The notes under the pieces: generated by a model
Databases searched by the model: none
Told to the model about the DNA's origin: nothing
What the model saw: only the letters and a program-made list of their open reading frames with translations
Translations under genes and position numbers: made by a program
Shown here: one piece after another, positions 48,954-64,000 of the stretch
How the letters are laid out: every line of letters begins with the position of its first letter
Numbering within the stretch: the stretch's first letter is position 1
Assembly (NCBI GenBank): GCA_026745465.1
Contig: JACYXH010000022.1
Location: 30,001 to 94,000 of the forward strand
From: Lota lota
Taxonomy: Eukaryota > Chordata > Actinopteri > Gadiformes > Lotidae
Reading direction: 5' to 3'
Length of the DNA: 64,000 bases

Positions 48954-49387
48954 GAGCAAGAGGCCGCAGCCTACGATTCCACAAAGCAAATCAAAAATAC
49001 CAAAGAGAAATAGTGAAGAGAGAAAGTCAGACACACCTATGAGCCTGAGAAGCCATGCAGCCTTGGAGGCGAGATCTACAGGAAATGATGCCACAGAGGA
49101 GATGAGCGACACAAGCGCCCAGATGCAAGGACCACAAGGGAACGATGAGGAGGAGATGAACCTCAGCACAGCGGCTAACGATGGAGCTCAAGTGATGGAG
49201 GAGGGAATGATTAGCATCATCCAGGCCCAGGAACAGCAAGACCGGCTCATGGAGCTCCTGCAGTCTGTGTGCAACGAGAGAGACTCCTTGAAAGAGAAGG
49301 CAGAGGAGCTGAGCAGAGAAAAAGAGGCATTAGAGGCGGAGAAAGCCAGCATTTCTGCCGAGTGTGAAAATAAAAAGTTAAGGTTAG

Positions 49388-49425
<38 letters not shown>

Positions 49426-49655
49426 AGATCTAATATAATTAAATGCACACAATTGGAATCGACCACAGTATTTATAAGACTATGTTTGTCTCTTATGAAC
49501 TCTGTTAAAGTCTGGTGGAGCTCCGAAAAAACGTGGGACGCCTTTTGTTGTTGCAACAAGTCCCGTTGGAACTGGACCAAGTTGACTAAGAGTGCGGCGT
49601 CATTGACGAGATATTGGAACAGTTCCTCAGTACATATGTTCCTAGTTCACACTAG
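48954..49655 (+). pseudogene. morc3: B2, 3' remnant of a MORC3-like gene
   Basis: Two exons remain. 48954-49382 (429 nt) reads RSKRPQPTIPQSKSKIPKRN, TPMSLRSHAALEAR, then a coiled coil IQAQEQQDRLMELLQSVCNE to [17 protein letters not shown]. 49511-49655 reads SLVELRKNVGRLLLLQQVPL then ELDQVD, has a TAA at 49587, and remains recognisable to VPSSH and TAG at 49653. It lacks ATPase, S5 and CW exons. The first exon combines parts that are separate exons in A and B copies, and the last keeps the full LRxxxGxLL motif known from the human MORC3 C-terminus. Its 3' flank matches that of B1. It may still be transcribed from elsewhere, but nothing supports a start. Confidence 0.8.
49388..49422. repeat. 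(CA)n microsatellite in B2 intron
   Basis: About 17 CA units directly after the donor of the 429-nt exon. Confidence 0.95.
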
Positions 49656-50419
49656 TACCATTGACCCATGTTGGTTACTACGATAATGGATGCAGACAAA
49701 ATTTAAAGGGAGGCCTAAAAGACTACAGAATGTACACATGTGATATTGGACACACTTGTTGCATTCTAACTGTAGTTATTGTTTGTTGCTTGAACTTTTG
49801 TTGGAAATTACGAAACATATCGATAATCGTAAATATATTAAACATATAAAATCCAGTATCTGTGGCTGTCCCAAGCCTGTGATAAACCCGTCCAATCATT
49901 TCATTCGGCCCGAATGAAATGATTGGATTGTCTGTCTACCCACCTAACCGTGCCCTTGCACACATTGCGCATGAACAGGCTTCCACGAGGCTAGGTAGAC
50001 TGATTGATAAAGCTAGTGAACAAGGCAGATGTCAGAAATTCCTATCTGGCAGAAAGGCTTTAGGAAGTCAGGTGAAGTAGCATAAAGAGCGACAAAGTAC
50101 ACTACAGACTGCATCCCTTCTATTAAAGGTACACTATGTAGGATTCTGTGGCATCTAAAGGAACGGACTTCATTGATGGAATATTATATTCATACGATTG
50201 TTTAATCTGAAAGTAACAGTAACAGTAAAAGTAAAGTAACAGTAGTGAAAATAAGAATATTGCTTTTGTTACCTTAGAAAGAGCCCTATAAATCTATATA
50301 GCGAGCTGGTCCTCTTCCACGGAGCCCACCATGATGCACCGCCATGTTTCTACAGTGGCCCAGAATGGACAAACGGCTCTAGAGAGGATGTGTTTGAAAA
50401 TATGGTTATTAATCAAATC

Positions 50420-50581
50420 CCCATTTGAAGAATAGGATACACACTTTTTGTGCATTGACTAATCAATGAGCACAGGTTAAACCAGCCATCGTCACACACA
50501 ATCGGGAGACAACAGCCCCCAGAGTACAATCAGTCTGACTCAAGCCAGGTGAGGCTGCTGTACCAGCCATCACACACTCCG
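50420..50581 (-). mobile_element. Fragment of an LTR-like fossil
   Basis: TCAGTCTGACTC and AGGTGAGGCTGCT are the reverse complement of parts of the solo LTR at 53038-53372. Partial and old; family unassigned. Confidence 0.5.
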
Positions 50582-50945
50582 CAACATATTTCTGGTGTAG
50601 CTGAGTGGATTTGTGGGATGTTGTGTGAGGCTACATGTCAACAAGATGTGGTTCTCCTAACTGGTTGTAATTGGGTATTATTTAACTTTTAGTCCTGAAT
50701 GTGATGTGTCCAAAATGTTTTATTTTTATTTCTCTTTCTTGCTGTTTTCAGTTGTTTTTTTTAAATGGAAGGCAAATATAACATGTTCATGGATATATTA
50801 TTGCCATTCCATCCAAAAAGTCCTGAATGTTAAGGTTGTTATTGTTGGGAATGCTTATGACCCTGTGGAGGTTTCATTAGTAAGTTATATTTCAAATTAA
50901 AAGCACCATTGAGATATATTTATTTTGTAGTACAGTAGGCCTATT
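50582..50945 (+). other. Second copy of the dop1b 3' region
   Basis: Matches 5627-6005 with few changes, for example CTGAGTGGATTTGTGGGATG and CCTGAATGTTAAGGTTGTT. No dop1b coding exon accompanies it. The AATAAA of the original is changed here. It lies between B2 and A3. Confidence 0.85.
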
Positions 50946-51097
50946 CATTCAGGCATGGTTGGGGGTATGACGTGTGTGTTTTCTTGTGTGGTTGTGTGTT
51001 AAATAAAAAGACAGTTCTCGTAGTCGTGCAGTGTATGGGGCACGAGAGTTGTAATAACTTTTAACCCTGGTCTCCGTCTGGTTCTTAGGGTTAAGGG

Positions 51098-54220
<3,123 letters not shown>

Positions 54221-57200
54221 ATGGCGGCTGGACAGACGCAACGCGGGGTCCCGCTGAGTACGGTAAGGTTAACATATCATCGGTATCGTTTGGTGGAATT
54301 ATGCCGGTACTAATCTTAACGACATACCAGGGGCGAAATCGATCCATGATCACCGCAGAAAAGAAAGCGGGGTGTTCCGGACGTAGCGGGCAACACTGCA
54401 TTATTCCCAGAGGAACCAATGTCTTGTGTCGATAAAGTTTAAACCACACGTTTTAATGATAGTGAGCTTGTTAAAAGCATCAGAGCACAATGTTCACCAT
54501 GTTAATACCGTTGTCATACCGTTATTGTACTGCTAGTGTCAAGGCGCTGCTCCAGGGGGGAGGGGTGGGCGGATCGATCCCAAAATATCGATACTTCAGA
54601 TACTACGTCTCGCTTTTGAAGATCGATTCTAGATTCAATAGGATCGATACCAGTTTCCGTTTCTCTCTTCTACGTTGAACCCATTTCATAAAGACTAGAA
54701 CAAAAGCCAGGATACAATGAGAACGAGGCTCCATCTGTACTGAAAACAGGTTCCCGTTCAGTGGGGTGTACGAGGTGGTTTCCGTTTTGTGACAAAGTCA
54801 CATTCATTTTATTCCCACCAATGTCGAGCTTTGAAGGCTCTAGCCTGCGAATAAATCAGTTGAACCAATCCCATTCAGGTATCTTTGTCATGACAGTCAC
54901 CATGGTCACTGTACATGTTGTAGGACATGGCAAAGGTAACAGCCTAGTTACTTTCTCACACAGTCCTCTTATTGCATCCACAGTAAAGTGTCAGCTCCTC
55001 CGTTTTGGGACTCAGTGACTCTGTGGTCTCCTGCTGGTTATTAGGTGTTTTTGTCTATGTGCCTGCTTCTGTTGTGCCCCTGTCTACGCCCCTCACCTGT
55101 ACACCCTGCCATTGTCATTTTCCTGCTCACCTGTTTGACATTATGCTAATTACTCAGCCTATTGATGTCCTGTGCTTTCAGTTCCTCATTGTCCGTTTGT
55201 TCTTATGTTTGCTCTTAGCTTACCTAGTGAGTTCCCTCTGCCTGTATTCTGCCTGCCTGTCTGATTCCTGCCTGTTTGATTCCTGCCTGCCTGTTTGATT
55301 CCTGCCTGTTTTTTGGATTTGCCTACGGTTTTTACCTTTGCCTGCCTCTGGACTGCTCTACTGACAGTGACCTGGCCCTTTTCTTTGTGCAGATTTTTTG
55401 TGTTTTTGCATTCCTCCTGAGAAACAAGAGTTATTCTGCTTTTGGGTTCGTATTTCACTCCCTTCCTGACAGTAAACTACATTCACAGACCTATAATTAT
55501 CGTAGTGATCATTCATCTCGATAGCGGTCAGCGCTACAAGCCGATGTTTTCTTGCACTGCGGGACGTGAATATAGGTTGCTTTTGATGACATGAAGGTGT
55601 GCAGTTGTATCGCAACAGTTTCGTTTTTGGATGCAAGCTTTCTCTGAAAGAATAGCCTCATTTAGTAACCAAACAGGGAAACTACCTCAAACATGAACGT
55701 CTCCAAAACATGGATGCATTAAAGAATGCACACACACTTATCCTAGTCCCCCTCATCCGCCAACTGCCATTCGCTGCACTATTTTACACTTGGATTAAAA
55801 AGTGGAACTCCATTATAAATGAATCCTGATGTGTTGTCTTCCCACCAGCTACGCCAACAGGTCCCATTAACTCTTAAGTGAGAGTGTAGTCTGGTTTTTA
55901 CTATTTAACATAATTGACAGACGTATAACCTTTTTGACAGACGTTTTTAGTCCCTTCCACTCTAAGGTCAGCCGGATCACGTTTGTTTTGGTTCCGCCAC
56001 TCAGGTTGTTTCCAGTAGAGACCTATTCTGTGTAACACGCGCCTAAATATCCTTGCCCCCAGGAACATGATTGGTCAAAACTAATTTAAGGCAACAGAAT
56101 CTGAAATGCCCTGGTCACAGATTTGAGCTCGTCTAATTTGTGAGCCTACCAATGCACAAACTATATGTCCTGGTAGAGCCGGAATATCCATTCTGCAACA
56201 GGGAAAATACAGCAGGGCCAAGTCATACTGTAACTATTCAAACAAATATATTAAACTATCAAAGTTTTGTTTCTTTGCCATTATCTTAGTTACGTATAAC
56301 ACATCTATCCATGAAGAGTGCTTATTATGTTCCCTGATCTCACGAAATAGAATGTCAGAACTTCAATACAAACGGAAGGAAGCAATGGTCCTGGTTTTAG
56401 TCCTTGTCCAGTAAAGTTGGTTTCATATTTGATAATTGGTTGATATTCATTTTATATTTTCAATAACTTATTTATCCACATATGAGAACATTGGTTAATA
56501 GTTTTGTAATCGGAGGACGATGAGGAACAATTTACATCTTTTAATTTCCATTTCTGAGATACTTTGTTTTAATGCAAATTTGTGCAAATAGTTTGCCTGT
56601 CATCACTGAGAGGTACAACATCCATTTTGTTTTGCCATCAATATCTCAACTACAATTAGGTCAAAGATATGCTTGCATTTATTACAATGAAAACATATTC
56701 AACATTCTAATTTCAATGTGACGCAGAGGGGTCTAACCAACGTTAATCTCTTCTATGTTGGGTCCCTCAAATTCTTAAATTTTTCCATATTTCCCTTTGA
56801 AAATGTCTATTCCTTTTTTAATATTGTAAAATGCAATAGCTCTCAGACCATGTGACCCACTGAGGTCAAACCAGGTTTAATCTATCCTTATGGCGTAACC
56901 CCTTTAATTTACAAATTATCATCATTCCATATAATTTTCTTTCTTCTTTCACTCTGAATATTGACGTCTGTTGGTAATTTAAGAGGTCTTTGAGCTATGT
57001 ATTTAGCAATATTCAGAAAGGAATATACATTTTTGAAAGGGAAATAAAGGATAAATTAGATTAAAGTTAGTTTGACCCCTCTGGTGACCTCTGGGTAGTC
57101 TAATTAAGCTATCATAGGCCCATGTTGGCAGCATTAAATGTGGTGTCTAATTACAGCATCATTTTGCAGTAAGCGTCTAACTAGCATATTTTGAATGTGA

Positions 57201-60200
57201 TATGGCATAGTATTTGATGTGGATCATGCACAATGGTGTCTAGTAGTGTGTTAGGGACTCCGATTTGGTTTCTATATGTAGTATAATTTTGTATAATAGT
57301 GTCTAATTACAATATATTTGTGATCTAATACGGCATTATATGCAGTTTCTAATTAGGGTATAACTGTTTGTTTATTTTCTAATCAAGAACATTATTTCTT
57401 GGTTTTGTCAAATTGTATACAAAGTACAGCTTTTTACATCTTATTCGTGTACCGTAAAATAAAGTGTGACCAGAATTATTTACATCCTTTGATTTCCATT
57501 TCTCAGACACTTGCAAATTAGTGACAATAGGTTTCCTATGTAATCTCTGACATCCATTTTATTTTTGCCATCAACAGCTCAACAACAATTAATAGCATCA
57601 AAGATTAGCTGTTTTAGTTTTTTGGTGTATATTTGTTTTTCTATTTTCCTTAGCTTATGAATTATTCACAGGAGAACATTGGTTAATAGTTTTGTAATCG
57701 GGGGACGATGAAGACCAATTTACATCCTATGATTTCTTTTTCTAAGATCCTTTCTTTTAATGCAAATAAGTGCCAAGGTACGAAGGTTTAATCAGTTTTC
57801 CCATCAAAGTCCAAAAAGGAATAAACGATGAAACAGGTCCATTTTCAATTTCTCTTTATTAAACCAAAAACAGACTTCAAAGTCCCTCAAAGGTTGGAGT
57901 ATTTGATTTCACGGTTTCTCATTCCTGAAATAAGGTGCTTAATACCCAAATCGTTTGGAGCCATGCAGTCATGAGATCTACTCTGATGTGTATTCGATTT
58001 TAATTAAGGTTAAGGATGTTTGATATTTTGGCAATTTGAATCGTAGCCTAATACCTTTGTAGCAAAGGTCAATGCTACATGCCAGCTAGGTGGCTGCCAC
58101 ACTCTTTATCTTGGGCTCCTCCAAACAAAAAACGCAGGGTGGTGATGGGAAAGCTGGTTTATTGTAAGTTTTGCAGGTCATAAACATGGCAAGTGTGATC
58201 AACTGCCATGCAGGAGATCTCCCGAGTATGTGTGTGGAGATGGCACAACAGGTGTGCAGCCTCACCCAGCCCCAAAGTCCAATCAGACTCGGCCAGGTGA
58301 GACTGCTTAAACCAGTTATCATCCACACATACTCCCACAGCCTTATAAATGGTAATAAAAAAGGTTACTTATTTAAAAGACTATTATGCTCAACTGTGTC
58401 AAAAGCCATAAGTCATAAATAGTTCAGCACAATGTTAACATTATTAACCTCGATAAAGGCACGGAGTCGGGAGTTTACCAAGGATTCAATCATTTTAGAT
58501 AAACAGGATAGTTTAATATAGGTCGATAATTATTGAGATCATTGGTATCACCACCCTTATGCAAAGGAACTACCTGGGCTGTTTCCATAACGGTGGGATC
58601 TTACCAGTAGTGTTTCACTGTTTTCCAAAATCTCTCTCCATTACCATTAGTTGGAAAATGACGACAGTAGATTTAGCCTTCCTATCCATCCTACTAAGGT
58701 CATCCTATATCTGCCTTCTGAACGTCTGCTCGTCAGCTGGAGTTCCAGTAGCCCGTGCACTACACCAGACTGGTTTCTATAGCGAGGAGCTAGAGACAGC
58801 TCCCGTGAACACCATGGGTTTGACCTGTTTTATTCTAAAGGTCTTAAGTGGAGCAAGCTTGTCATTAATGCAGGACAATTCATGAGAAAAGTGTTGAGCG
58901 GAGTCTGGGTCTGGCATAGCAGAGGTTCATTCAACTCTTGAATTCTGTAAATCATTGAGAAAGTCCCGCTCATTTTAGTTTATAAAAATGTCTTTTAGGA
59001 TTGTTTTGGAATTTCTGATGCAGACTATTGGGCAGTGGTCACTGATATCCAGAGAGAGGACACCAGAGGCAGAGTAGTTTGGGGTTTGATAGTAAGAATG
59101 AGGTCTAGCAGTGTGGATTCATCAGGGTTTCTCATGTTTGGTCTTCTTGGTTTGGACATGAGTTGGGATGGATTTAGTTGTAGACAGATGTCTTATAGCT
59201 TGTCAGAGTCAACCATGAATATTGATATCAGATATTTGATCCTGATGAATGTCCCTTCCCTTGAAGTAATTTTTGTGTGAATCACCCTGGTGTTGTGTGA
59301 TCACTAACGAGCGTTCTCATTTCAGCTTAACCCAATGTTTCTCCACACCAACTCTACCAGTCACACCTGGCCCTTCAGTGCTATTGCTGAACTCATAGGT
59401 GAGTCCTCCTGTAACTTTTGGTTTATGTGGCAGCATACATTAGTTTGAGTTTCTGGTTTGTAGAAGTGTGCTTTAAGTTGCCTAGATCCGGAAATTCACT
59501 TGACATCTGACAGAAGGCTAAATGTTTGACCTGATACCTTCACAAATGCAGATAATTTCTTTCTTCAAAATGTCTTTCACCTAATTACAATATAGCAGCC
59601 ATTTTATGTTGGTATAGACTTGATTTGAAGCGTTTTTTGTGATATTTTCCTTAATTCTTCCCGTAGACAACGCATACGACCCTGATGTCAATGCCAAACA
59701 GATATGGATCGATATGATCCAGATCAAAGACCAGGAGTGTCTAACCTTCATGGATAACGGAAACGGACTCAGCTATGACAGGATGCATCGGATGCTCAGG
59801 TGATAGTTGATCATTTACAATTTCAATGATTATTTATAATATCACAACATCAGGGAATTTAGTTAATTCACGACCGTGTCGTGAAGTTAGTGGTTAATGC
59901 ATCAACATATTTCCCCTTTTCCCTTATAGCTTCGGATTCAGCGACAAAAAAGCTGTGGATCACATACAACCCATTGGAATGTATGGCAACGGCTTCAAGT
60001 CTGGCTCAATGCGTCTGGGCAAGGATGCCATCGTTTTATCCAAATCAGAGAATGACCTGTGTGTTGGCATGCTGTCACAGACTTACCTAGAGAATACCGG
60101 AGCCGAGCACATCGCTGTTCCTATCATCAGCATTAAGAAACCGGAAGCAAATAAGTATATCCTTTTCAGCTTGTCAAATGGGTCTCAACTGTGTTCCAGG

Positions 60201-63200
60201 TCCTTGCTGTTGTGTGTTTTGGATCACATTTATCATGAAGAAAATACTGTGGATATGTTAATCAAGTCATATTTGGTTCCTTCGCTAGGGCCTTATTAGG
60301 GGATATTAGTTATATTTGATTTTAGTATTTAGTTATTTGATTATAATTGTTAGCCCTTACCTTGCTCTGGCTTTCCAACATGAGACATGGTTCATAATGT
60401 AATAATATTGGTCAGTTTGGATCTGGTTTCCCCTGCTATGACACCGATGTGAAAGGGGTCTGCTGGGTCCAAAGTGAGGAGAATATCGGTTATATCCACC
60501 AGGCCTAGTAAGAACTTCCTTGACCTGAGTGACTACTCAGTGTATTGGAGGACCACAAGGCCAGTCTGGAGGACATACTGCGCTACTCACCCTTCGACAC
60601 TCAGGAAGAGCTGCTTACTGCGCTCCAAGCTATCGAGTCCACCGGCTCCAGCACCGGGACCCGGATCATCATCTGGAACTTCCACAGGTCTGGGTTTATC
60701 CCCATGGTTACCGGCTCATCTGAAGGACCATTAACGCTTTAAGCCCACAGGACACTAAACAGGACATTAAACAGTCTATGGTCGGGACACAAAATAAGGT
60801 TTTAGAATATTTGGGGCCAAGATAGATAGTCCTGTAATACAAAGGGATCAACAATATACAGCCTGCATACATTTAAACTATATAATATGGCCTTTAAATA
60901 TACGAAAACATTATCATTGATTTAATATGAAAATATCTAATATACAAGCAAATGGTAAGATATGCTAAATTAATAATAACTACTGTTATTATGAATCATT
61001 TTAAGTTATTTAGATAAATTTAATAAATAAATAATATCTAATAGTAATACATATTTAGATAAGTCTACCAAGGGATACATTTTTTAAGTTACTATTTAGA
61101 ATGTTTACATAAAGACTATTGCAAGATCATTTTACCTTGTTTCATCTATTTGTATCTGCTATCTTTATGTGTTTATTTTCATTATAGGACGTCTGAACTG
61201 AATATGGAGTTTGATGATATCCGTATTCCCTCTGATGTCCTTAAATCAACGACTGAACCATACCAAAGATCAGAGCGATCAGACTCGTCCGTCCCTGAGA
61301 GTGACTTCTCGTTGCGTGTAAGTAGTAGCGACCTCGGCTGACCCCATGGCACACGTAAACAGCCCGTAGTTCTGGGGGAAGACCCCACATACCGAATGCA
61401 GAGAATGGGATCAGACGGTCATGATGCTACATTAACTGTGATCAAGATATTAAGATGACCGTATTTCTGAGACCACAGTTTAACGCTTTGGTATAAGTAT
61501 ATTAATGTTAATGGTAAAATTTTCAACATTTCAGACATGGGGATTTATAAGAAAACCTGATATCTGCATTGTAAAATGCTATATACTTAAGCACTTTGTA
61601 AATACCAAATAAATCAAATGTATTTACTGATAAATACAATTACAATTTTTCTGATGCTTGACAAGCGACTAGATGTGATTTAATGGCTTATTTGCTGTTG
61701 TTTTAGTGATGTGTACTTGTATGTGTATATGAAAGGTTGTATTTCGTTTTCTATCTATACTTATGAACGTAGGCATACTGCAGCATCCTCTACTTGAAGC
61801 CTCGTATGCAGATCAACATTCGAGGACAGAAGGTGGAGACTCAGCTCATCTACAAGAGCCTTGCAAATAGGAAAAAGTACACCTACAAACCCAATGTTGT
61901 GGTATCCTTTTCCACAGACACACAAGACTTTCCAGCTCCTTCTTGCAAAAGAAGAAACCATTTATTAGTACAGTCTCTGCATTTAACCAAGGAGAAGTGG
62001 GCTGCCACAGTGTAGCGTCCGGGAATCAACTCCAGTTTTTAGCATGCTTGTCTTGGTTATGGGAAGGCCAGGAGCTAGTGGTCTGTGGTTATGTGTTATG
62101 GTGGGGGGGAAACCAGAGCACCCAGGTTAAACACAGTGGAAAACCCTCCTGATGGAGCCCAGGACCTTCTGAGGCAGCAGTGCTAACCACTGAGCCACCG
62201 TGTCCCCCAACATCACAACATCCATCAGAGAGACAGATTCTTCACAACAGTCTTCTTAACCAGTGTGTGTGTGTGTGTTTGGTTTATTCATGCATGAAAT
62301 GTTTTTCATTTTGTGAAGATTTACATCAGTCTTCCTGGTCCAGTTTGTTCCTTAAATCACGTTCTAGAAAGAACAAATCCCCATCACCTTTGGGTACAAC
62401 ACGAAGAACAAGGAGCAATATGGCATCATGATGTACTACAACAACCGACTCATCAAGGCATATCATCGTGTCGGCTGTCAGCTAAAGGTGAGAGTGTGCT
62501 TCTGAGCGATATTTGAAAATGTGTAGTAGTTCTTATTATTCATACTTCATTGGTGTTTGTTGTGGTAAACGTTGGTGTATGTGCTCCTAAAGGCTAAGAG
62601 CAGGCTAGGCATCGGAGTCATTGGTGTGATTGTGTGTAATTTTCTGGAACCGACTCACAACAAACAGGACTTCAACGACACCAATACGTACAAGTAAGGC
62701 CTGTACTGTAATGGTGTTCAAATCATGATCTCACAATCATGAATTCGTTTTTGACAGTTATCGTACTTTGTTTAGGTGTTGGTATACTACTTACTGTTAC
62801 TATTTCGGTATTTAGCAGCCATTTTTCCACAAAGCAACAAGCAGTGAATTCAGATGTCTTCATGAGGTGGAAGAGGTTAGGATCTGGCTCTAGATTGCCT
62901 ACATGTAGACTGTCTTTATTGGGGTTTGAGCCCAGAACCTCTGGTCAACCACCCTAACCACTACACTGTCCCTCTTATCAAGACACAAATCTGAATTTTT
63001 ATGTTTGTTTTACAGGAACGCTATCAGAAATGTTGCAACCAAGTTAGAAGACTACTGTAAAGAAATTCGGTTCAAGAGAAAGAAGAGCAACCCCAGCGAT
63101 AACGTGCCCGTTGAGGAAACAGAGTGAGTCCACAATCACAGCGTTTTGAGTACTTTAAGTATGGTCATAATGAAGTCCAAGTTACCTGTATGATCTTTAT

Positions 63201-64000
63201 TGGCTACAGCTAGATGTATCTCATGTTAACTGTTAGAACTTTACTCATTCACTGCACCCTCATACTGTGATACTTGTGGTTTTGTCAAGTGAAAAATCCA
63301 AAACATTTTTGTGTTTTTCCCGGTCAAAGGTTATCAGCACTGCTTCCATTCAGAATAGTACAGGTCACCTTTATGTGGTCTAATAGGGACATACAGAAAA
63401 CTGTACATTGACTGACCTTGGCATTTCTGACAATTGTATTGTTTGTTTACAGAGACGAGATGACTGATGATGAATTAGAAGAGGTAGAGAAAATATATAT
63501 ATTATACTGTATAAACTCTCAATTCAATCAAATATGAATTAAAATGCTTCATAATTTTTTTTACGATTATCACAATAATTCTCATGAATGTTTATTCCAT
63601 ACTAATGTCATAAAAGCACTTCTTGCAGATGAATAAGTTAAGGTAGCCTTTAATCATCAAGTCTTTATAATACTGTGTCTGCTAGTCAGGCAGGTGGTGG
63701 GTGTGAAGTAGTTTCCAGGTCTGCCTGACATTTACACAAATATTCTTTATAATTCAGGTATTGAATTACATAGTGAATTATATTATGTGTAAATAGTGCT
63801 GCTACAATAATTCTGAGTACTGAAACTGTCTTTTGATCATGGCAACCCGACCTCCACCCGAACACACCACAGACACCAAGAGAGGGAACCTCTGGTAAAA
63901 TGTGTTTTTGTATTATCTGGGTGGTGAATACTTTATATTTACCTCATCTGTTTTCTTCATGTTCTGTCGTTGTTTTTTTTGTTTGTTTGGAAGTAACAGC
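54221..64000 (+). CDS. morc3: MORC3-like ATPase A3, CW-less, runs off the window
   Basis: Exons seen: 54221-54262, 59326-59398, 59667-59799, 59930-60156, 60537-60687, 61188-61317, 61773-61901, 62368-62487, 62593-62693, 63016-63123, 63453-63483, 63873-63894; all phases agree. The 3' coiled-coil part is outside. GHKL motifs IDNAYD (across exons 2-3), [10 protein letters not shown] and [11 protein letters not shown] are intact. Exon 2 has NPMFLH where the others have NPKFL. Exon 4 has AVDHIQPIG for AVNGKHPIG. Exon 3 ([15 protein letters not shown]) is of B1 type. The acceptor at 62592 is AAAG rather than AACAG. No CW exon follows 63123. Intron 1 has grown to 5.1 kb by insertions. Whether it is active is unknown. 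Confidence 0.83.
54540..56340. mobile_element. A3-specific insertions in intron 1
   Basis: About 1.8 kb with no counterpart in A2 intron 1; alignment resumes at AACTTCAATACAAACGGAAG (34866 and 56360). The first 120 bp carry GATCGATCC and ATCGATAC pairs like a hAT-type MITE. 55200-55400 is a CTGCCTG-rich stretch as found in some fish LTRs. Ends were not defined and no transposon protein was recognised. Confidence 0.45.
58068..58340 (-). mobile_element. Second solo LTR fossil of the same family
   Basis: Reverse orientation relative to 53038, starting TGTAGCAAAGG and ending ACTCCCACA on the + strand. The A2 intron has the empty site (CCTAATGCCTTATAAATGG near 36620). Flanks ACCTT and GCCTT fit a five-base duplication. 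Confidence 0.7.
58341..59010 (-). mobile_element. L2-like LINE fragment in A3 intron 1
   Basis: Homologous to 36640-37450, same orientation, with some deletions. It was therefore present before the A2/A3 duplication. Confidence 0.65.
60157..60536 (+). other. Putative U12-type AT-AC intron 4 of A3
   Basis: Donor ATATCCTTTT at 60157, branch site TTCCTTGAC at 60516-60524, AC end at 60536. Elements are the same as in A1, B1 and A2. Confidence 0.8.

Overview
The window is nuclear DNA of a teleost-type vertebrate. It holds multi-exon genes with GT-AG introns, long microsatellites, Tc1, pogo/Tigger-like and hAT-like DNA transposons, L2-like LINE pieces and solo LTRs. The gene order dop1b then morc3 is the order seen on human 21q22. 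All genes recognised here lie on the + strand.

Layout. (1) 1020-5143: the last 11 exons visible for dop1b (DOP1 family, endosome/Golgi trafficking), 480 codons with the stop at 5141; the 5' part lies outside the window. (2) From 6.3 kb to the right edge: a tandem array of MORC3-like genes (GHKL ATPase, S5-like domain, with or without a CW zinc finger, then coiled coil). I call them A1 (6341-14626), B1 (17877-31146), A2 (34558-43584), B2 (a 3' remnant, 48954-49655) and A3 (54221 to beyond 64000). A1 is an open frame of about 599 codons, A2 about 540, B1 about 786. All splice models were built by eye.

The array is not a simple repeat of one gene. It alternates two types. B1 keeps the CW histone-reader exon and has an expanded 87-nt coiled-coil exon set. 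A1, A2 and A3 all lack the CW exon and the exon after it through one shared deletion, and end in 62 to 84-nt coiled-coil exons. The flanks confirm an A-B dimer as the duplicated unit: the 3' flank of A1 matches that of A2, and the 3' flank of B1 matches that of B2. B2 has lost its 5' part. A piece of the dop1b 3' region sits at about 50.6 kb, which suggests duplications started at the dop1b-morc3 boundary. Exon 3 of A3 is of B type, which points to gene conversion.

All four 5' copies keep what looks like a U12-type AT-AC intron in the ATPase domain (ATATCCTTTT donor, TTCCTTGAC branch site, AC end).

Human MORC3 is a chromatin ATPase with roles in PML bodies, antiviral restriction and control of interferon-beta. 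A fish cluster alternating CW-plus and CW-less forms, three of them with an ISRE-like motif just before the start codon, is the strongest candidate for an undescribed system here. That functional reading is inference.
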